From positions 310,001-374,000 of the forward strand of contig QXJR01000007.1 of NCBI GenBank assembly GCA_020975725.1: a stretch of DNA of 64,000 nucleotides, given 5' to 3'. The position numbers and the translations under genes are program-made. This DNA is from Picocystis sp. L7. Its lineage: Eukaryota > Chlorophyta > Picocystophyceae > Picocystales > Picocystaceae. Shown piece by piece: positions 58,845-64,000 of the stretch. Within the stretch, counting starts at the first letter, position 1. Each line of letters opens with the position of its first letter. The notes under the pieces were generated by a model that saw only the letters and a program-made list of their open reading frames with translations, did no database searches and was not told the origin of the DNA.

Positions 58845-59306
58845 TCAACCCCACTTGATTCTCTTCCTCGTGGGCGGATGGAGTATGAGATACTTCTCTC
58901 TGTACAGCGACTCGAGCTGCTCGATGACGTCCCGTCCTTCTGGAATGGATGCGACGAACGCGAATCCTCTGTTGGCCAGGTCGTCCTTGATGGCGTTCTC
59001 CAACTTTCCCACGAAGCGCTCGATGAGCTGCAGGCGTCGGAAAGGCCACCTGGAAATGCCGTGTCTTCTGCAGAACGTCTTCAGGGACGTGGACGAGACT
59101 TGCAAACGGCTGGCTGCCACGCGGATCGGATGCACGAATTCAGGCGCGACTTGCTCCAGCTCCAGCTTCCGCGGTGGCTTGGCTTCGATTTCCGGGACCA
59201 CGTCCTCGCAGTCGGTCTTGAGGATGAGATCGATGGCCACGTCGTCGTCCATCATCTGCGTCCACGCCATGTCGACGCCGTTGCCGTGCTCCATCGTGCA
59301 CGCCAT
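58845..59306 (-). CDS. RWP-RK domain protein
   Basis: At least 153 residues. The domain spans about 57-105: VHPIRVAASRLQVSSTSLKT corresponds to the PI-x2-AAxxLGVSxTxLK helix, and CRRHGISRWPFRRL is the signature, with Arg-Arg in place of the usual Arg-Lys after RWP-x. RWP-RK proteins are green-lineage transcription factors for nitrogen responses and gamete or egg identity; this small form lacks the PB1 domain of NIN-like proteins. The frame stays open to 59870, and KKKRHLPREWKEAQ just before the chosen ATG reads as protein, so the true start or an upstream exon may extend the N-terminus. It is a same-strand neighbour of NAD kinase. Confidence 0.85.
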   Translation of the reverse strand: MACTMEHGNGVDMAWTQMMDDDVAIDLILKTDCEDVVPEIEAKPPRKLELEQVAPEFVHPIRVAASRLQVSSTSLKTFCRRHGISRWPFRRLQLIERFVGKLENAIKDDLANRGFAFVASIPEGRDVIEQLESLYREKYLILHPPTRKRIKWG

Positions 59307-60853
59307 CGCATGAAGCGTCCGCTGTGCTTCCTTCCATTCCCTCGGCAGGTGTCGTTTCTTCTTCGTCCGACCCCAGTTCGTCTCAGGGGGGAAGTCGTAG
59401 GGTCGCCCCACCCCCTGGGTCCACGTGGACCCCACATCGAGATCCTCCCCCTCCCACGGGGGAGAGGACGGCAATCCCCATGGCCCGTGGAGAAGAAGAA
59501 AAAAGCCAACGTGGGGAAACGAATGCACGGACGGAGAAGCGCATCGTCGGGAACACACGAGGACGTGGGACAAGGGAAGACGAAGGGTACGGAAGACGGG
59601 CTCCAACTTGCAAAACCAACCAATCAAAACTAGTCGGTGACCGTGTGTGCGAGTCGTGCATGAAACTTCACCTCCACGAGCGATGAGAAGGGTGGAAAAC
59701 GAGCCACTTCGTTGGAAAGTATTGCATCCGTTTTTCTCCATACAAGACGAGGAAGTGGAGCCCCGTCCACCTCGTTTGGATGGAATCGAGGAGCTCTCTT
59801 CCACAAGCGCCTCTCGAATTGTTTCCATACACATTGCGGCGTAGACCAACTCAGTGAATGGCACTTGCAAAGCAGAGACGCTTCTTCATTTACACCCGCG
59901 ACGTATGAACCGGCCCTTCTTTTCTTCGCTTGATTCCCAACAAACCAACGATGACCATGCCCAATAATGGCAAATACGTCGATTGCATCTTCCACGTGGA
60001 ACAAACCGGCGCCATCGCCAACCATGCAGACCTTGCCTTGTCGAGTGGCATTGCTCTGCCATCATCATAAAGCTCTACATCGGCAATAGCACTTGCACGC
60101 GGCACGGGGCTTCACTTGTTCGTTCACCTTGGTTTACCTTTGAAGTCTTCCCATTTCCACCCGATTCTAGATCACGCCACGATGCTTCAAGCACTTAAAT
60201 CTTTGGTGGCAATCGTTTGGGCACGAGGCAACGTGCCGTTGTTGGTATGGCAAAAGCTCTGTTGAAGCGCTTGCACTTGCACTTGCGCCACACGGATCGA
60301 TTCTTCGTTTTGACGAACACAATTTGTGTCATTGCTCGCTTCTCCCTCCGTGTAGGCGTCCATGACCTCCTCCCTCCACATGGAAGGCCAAAGGTTGGGC
60401 TTGCTGTGGTCTGGAAGTCCGACCTTCGGATCCCTTTGCACGTGCACGGGGCAAGTTGCACTCTGATGGGGTGCAAGACACGTTGAAGAAGGGGCATGCG
60501 ATCCAAGTTCGCGGGCAACGTTTCGCAAGGACGGCACGTCCCATGCAGGGATGGTCCCGCGCGTGACGGTAGCTTTGAATGTTCCCTTAGCGAGCGCGTG
60601 CTCTTGTCGCCTCGCTTTCGATCCCACCTTGTCCTTCTCCATCGCCGCGGGTTCCTTCCTTCGCTTTTGCATCCCGAATGGCGGGCGTCACGCCCATCCC
60701 CGTCCTTCCTCTCCGTCCTCTCTCTCCACGTGCTTGGTGGTGGCACGTGTGGTGGCACGTGGCTGTCCAAGCCGCTCCCTCGGATGGCCATGGGGACAGG
60801 GTGGACCCTCGAGGGACGTGGGGGACGTGGTTCGCGTCGATCCTCGTCGGTCG
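59307..60853. other. 1.5-kb divergent region
   Basis: Between RWP-RK and the helicase. From about 59690 to 60480 the sequence is A/T-richer with only short frames; no domain is seen. It may contain first exons of RWP-RK and the promoters of both genes. A minus-strand frame around 60190-60670 is long but lacks a recognisable family. Confidence 0.4.
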
Positions 60854-63800
60854 ATGGCGGTGCGCCTCCTGCGCACGTGTGCGATGTCTGGCCGTGGCGG
60901 TCGATGGTGGGATGCGGAATGGAGGAAGGAACACCTGGCGAAGATGCGAGACAACAGGAAGAAGAACGCACTGGGACGTGAAGAGCTGCAACGAAGGATC
61001 GCACCGCTGCTGCAAGGAGACGTGGCGCAGCCTGAAGTGCGCATCGAAGGCGATGCCGTGTCCAGAGACACCGTCTCGACGGCAAAGGCCATGGCGAACG
61101 AAACAGGACTCCACTGCAAGTCCTACGGAACGGGAACCAAGACCGTGCTCGTGGTCAGCCGCGAACCGCTGCCGGACTACCGCGCCGACCTCGACATGGC
61201 ACAGCGATCCCGTTCCCACGAAGTCGACATGTCCGCCAGGTCGCAGCGAAGGGTAGAAGCCGCGCTCAAAGATGCAGAAGAAGCACGTGCGAGGCAAATC
61301 AAGTCGAAAAGGCACGCCAAAAAGAGAGAGCTCCCGAAGAACGAGGCAGGCGACGCGCCGCCACGTGCAACGAATCGTGCAGGGATGGAACCGCCCAAAC
61401 CGTGTGAAAGAACCGCCGAAAAAGCACTCCAGTTCCGAAAACAGCTTCCCGCGTGGAACCTCAGAGGAGATTTCCTGCGCAAGATGGTGGAGGAACAAGT
61501 CCTGGTCGTCTCTGGAGAGACGGGATGTGGGAAAACGACGCAACTCCCACAGTTCCTGCTCGAACAGGCCGTGGACGAAGGACGAGAGGAAAACACCAAC
61601 ATCGTGTGCACGCAGCCTCGTCGAATCAGCGCCATATCGGTCGCCCAGAGAGTAGCAAATGAACGAGGCGAGGCCTTGGGAGAGAGAGTCGGATACCAAA
61701 TTCGCATGGAGTCCAAGCGATCGGTGCACACCCGATTGCTCTTCTGCACCACAGGGGTCCTCCTGAGACGACTTGCGAGCGATCCTCTGTTGAAGGATGT
61801 GACTCATGTGATCGTGGATGAAATCCACGAACGTGGGATGAACGAGGATTTCCTGTTGATCGTACTGCGCGACTTACTGCCCGCACGCCCGGACTTGAAA
61901 CTCATTCTCATGTCGGCAACACTGAACCCGAAGCTTTTCTCCAATTACTTCAACCAGGCTCCGCTCATGCATATCCCAGGCTTCACATATCCTGTGCAAG
62001 ACGTCTTTCTGGAGGACATGCTGGAAGAGTCACGGTACATGGTTCAGGATAAAAGCAATAAAAGTTCATCGTCCAAGCGCTGGTACGATCGCGAGAAGAA
62101 GGGAGGTCAGAATGAAGGGCAGACCGACCCACAGTTCAATCCAGCAGAATACTCAGCGTTTAGCAGCCGCACTGTTCAGTCTCTTTCTACTTGGTACGGA
62201 AACAAGGAAAAGGGCGTAGACTTGGAACTTGCAGAAGCTGCAATCACCCACATCGTGCAAACGGAAGGGAGCGGTGCGATTCTAGTGTTTTTGACGGGAT
62301 GGGATGAAATAAGCAAGCTCTTCGATGCTTGCAAGGTCAATCCAATCTTGGGCGATACTAGCAGATGTGTTGTGCTTCCTCTGCATGGAAGTATGCCAAC
62401 CACAAGTCAGAGGCAGATATTCGAGCGGCCGCCGGACGGTGTTCGCAAGATTGTGCTAGCCACCAACATTGCAGAGACTTCGATCACGATTGACGATGTT
62501 GTCTTTGTTGTGGACTGTGGAAAGGCAAAAGAGAAGACATACGATGCTATCAACAAGTTGGCTTGCCTTTTGCCAACTTGGATATCGAGAGCCGCAGTGA
62601 AGCAACGAAGGGGACGTGCAGGCCGTTGTCAGGCGGGCAAGTGCTATCATCTCTTTCCGCGAGGTCTCCACGAATCGATGGATGAGTACCAGACACCGGA
62701 GCTTTTGCGTACGCCTTTGGAAGAGTTGTGCCTTCAGATCAAGTCCTTGCAGCTTGGGGGTGTGGAACCTTTCCTTGCTAAGGCGGTAACTCCTCCAGAT
62801 GGGAGGTCGGTGCACAATTCCTTGGAAAGGCTGCGCTTCATCGGTGCGCTCGATGCGGATGAAAATCTCACCCCACTGGGCAAGCATCTTGCCCATCTCC
62901 CGGTGGACCCTTCGGTAGGAAAGATGCTCATATTGGGGGCCGTCCTCGGCTGCCTCAATCCGGTCTTGACAGTTGCAGCAGGGATGGCCTATAGAGACCC
63001 TTTCATCCTGCCTCTGGACAAAAAGAAGGAAGCGGACGCTGTGAAGCAACGCTTTGGAATCGAGCATCGATCGGATCATATTGCCATCCTGAATGCTTAC
63101 AACGGCTGGATGGAGGCACGGCGGCGCGGCAGAGCCGCTGCGAGAGATTACTGCTGGGACAACTTCCTATCGCATTCTACGATGGAGATGATTGCAGATA
63201 TGAGGAGGCAATTCCTTGATTTGCTGGGGGAGATAGGATTTGTGCACGGTGGATTTCGCCCTTGGGTTGGGAATGCAAGTGAGGACGAGGAGGATGAGCA
63301 GCCTTCGCGTGGAGGGAGCCTGAGGGATCTGGAGGTGGAGGTTCAGTCTCTCAGCTCTCACGCCAAGGACCTGACCTTGCTACGTGCGGTGTTGTGTGCA
63401 GGGATGTTTCCCAACATCGTTTCCGTGCACCAGAAGAAGCGAATCGCCACGTTCAAGACTCACGAGGACGGTTCGGTCACCATGCACCCCTCCAGTGTCA
63501 ATTCGGCCCAGGTTTACTATCCCCACCGTTGGCTGGTATACAGTGACAAGGTGAAGAGCACGGGCATATACGTCCGTGCATCCACCATGGTGAGTGATTA
63601 CGCGTTGCTCTTGTTTGGCGGGGATTTGGAGCCCGGAGCAGATCCTGGATCGTTCAGCATGTGCGATGGATACTACAAGTTCAACGCATCCTCGAAGGTG
63701 GCGGAATTGATCCAGCATCTCCGTCGTGACTTGCATGATTTGTTGGCTCAGAAGGTGGAGGATCCACGTTTGGATTTGCTCCGCGAGGGCGGTCCGATCG

Positions 63801-63985
63801 TGCAGGCTTGCTTGGCCCTCCTTCATGCGGAGGACGAGGAGTCTCGTGGCTTCTCCAGCTTCTCCGACCTGTCGGAGCATCGCTATCATCGCAAGCAGGA
63901 GGCCAAACAGCCTGCACCACGTCGTGGCGGTCGTGGGGGTCGTGGGGGTCGTGGGGGTCGGGGTCGTCCACGAGGTTTCGGCTGA
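60854..63985 (+). CDS. DEIH-box RNA helicase, DHX36/DHX57-like
   Basis: A 1,043-residue superfamily 2 helicase. Motif I GETGCGKTTQ is near residue 222, Ia TQPRRISA, II DEIH near 322, III MSATL, IV ILVFLTGWDE, V TNIAETSITIDD and VI QRRGRAGR are all intact, so it should be an active ATPase. The DEIH (not DEAH) box and the FLLIVLRDLLP neighbourhood fit the DHX36/DHX9 side of the family. The HA2 and OB-type C-terminal domains follow (PLGKHLAHLPVDP, LLLFGGDL). The tail ends in RGG repeats (RRGGRGGRGGRGGRGRPRG), an RNA- or G-quadruplex-binding feature. The start is 60854 or the ATG at 60884 (MSGRGG). The first 190 residues are charged and carry no double-stranded-RNA-binding domain. Confidence 0.93.
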   Translation: MAVRLLRTCAMSGRGGRWWDAEWRKEHLAKMRDNRKKNALGREELQRRIAPLLQGDVAQPEVRIEGDAVSRDTVSTAKAMANETGLHCKSYGTGTKTVLVVSREPLPDYRADLDMAQRSRSHEVDMSARSQRRVEAALKDAEEARARQIKSKRHAKKRELPKNEAGDAPPRATNRAGMEPPKPCERTAEKALQFRKQLPAWNLRGDFLRKMVEEQVLVVSGETGCGKTTQLPQFLLEQAVDEGREENTNIVCTQPRRISAISVAQRVANERGEALGERVGYQIRMESKRSVHTRLLFCTTGVLLRRLASDPLLKDVTHVIVDEIHERGMNEDFLLIVLRDLLPARPDLKLILMSATLNPKLFSNYFNQAPLMHIPGFTYPVQDVFLEDMLEESRYMVQDKSNKSSSSKRWYDREKKGGQNEGQTDPQFNPAEYSAFSSRTVQSLSTWYGNKEKGVDLELAEAAITHIVQTEGSGAILVFLTGWDEISKLFDACKVNPILGDTSRCVVLPLHGSMPTTSQRQIFERPPDGVRKIVLATNIAETSITIDDVVFVVDCGKAKEKTYDAINKLACLLPTWISRAAVKQRRGRAGRCQAGKCYHLFPRGLHESMDEYQTPELLRTPLEELCLQIKSLQLGGVEPFLAKAVTPPDGRSVHNSLERLRFIGALDADENLTPLGKHLAHLPVDPSVGKMLILGAVLGCLNPVLTVAAGMAYRDPFILPLDKKKEADAVKQRFGIEHRSDHIAILNAYNGWMEARRRGRAAARDYCWDNFLSHSTMEMIADMRRQFLDLLGEIGFVHGGFRPWVGNASEDEEDEQPSRGGSLRDLEVEVQSLSSHAKDLTLLRAVLCAGMFPNIVSVHQKKRIATFKTHEDGSVTMHPSSVNSAQVYYPHRWLVYSDKVKSTGIYVRASTMVSDYALLLFGGDLEPGADPGSFSMCDGYYKFNASSKVAELIQHLRRDLHDLLAQKVEDPRLDLLREGGPIVQACLALLHAEDEESRGFSSFSDLSEHRYHRKQEAKQPAPRRGGRGGRGGRGGRGRPRGFG

Positions 63986-64000
63986 AACCCTCCTCCATCC

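Overview
The window is nuclear DNA of a photosynthetic eukaryote, most likely a green alga (chlorophyte or prasinophyte grade). The green-lineage markers are a nuclear PsaE gene with a plastid transit peptide, a lycopene epsilon-type cyclase, an HCF173-type psbA translation factor, a TOC1-like pseudo-response regulator with a CCT motif, and an RWP-RK protein. A pyruvate carboxylase and an XRN1-type exonuclease fit an alga better than a land plant. Genes are dense, lie on both strands and have few, mostly short introns. The eight inferred introns measure 84, 86, 88, 95, 106, 111, 205 and 283 bp, all GT-AG. The species cannot be named from the sequence alone.

Layout. 1-13.4 kb: a Gln-rich partial gene, a Nudix NADH pyrophosphatase, a plastid membrane protein, lycopene cyclase, SRP68, a WD40 protein and a transaldolase-like aldolase; minisatellites precede the cyclase and the WD40 gene. 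13.7-24.4 kb: pyruvate carboxylase, an LRR-IQ protein, a small plastid membrane protein, UTP23 and a galacturonokinase-like kinase. 24.4-26.5 kb: a gene-poor stretch with no intact gene. 26.5-33.3 kb: a CCDC6-like coiled-coil protein, PsaE and XRN1. 33.4-35.0 kb: a 1,560-bp DNA transposon with 544-bp terminal inverted repeats and a 9-bp target duplication, inserted between the divergent XRN1 and LIN37 genes. 35.3-45 kb: LIN37, a RabGAP, a small beta-rich protein, TOC1, a WDR92-like protein and HCF173. 45.0-51.7 kb: a giant gene with about 55 repeats of 84 bp and a C-terminal villin headpiece. 52.7-64 kb: a TPR protein, a beta-rich unknown, CSN8, a CIA30 protein overlapping a lumenal protein by one base, NAD kinase, RWP-RK and a DEIH-box helicase.

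Functional grouping. Plastid and photosynthesis: PsaE, HCF173, lycopene cyclase, the lumenal protein and two plastid membrane proteins. Central carbon and nucleotides: pyruvate carboxylase, galacturonokinase, aldolase, NAD kinase and Nudix. RNA: XRN1, UTP23 and the helicase. Protein targeting and turnover: SRP68 and CSN8. Regulation: TOC1, LIN37, RWP-RK and RabGAP. The WDR92-like and LRR-IQ proteins suggest, without proving, a lineage that builds cilia. The most novel items are the giant headpiece repeat protein, the young Mutator-like element in a shared promoter, and two same-strand gene pairs so tightly spaced that they may be read from dicistronic mRNAs.
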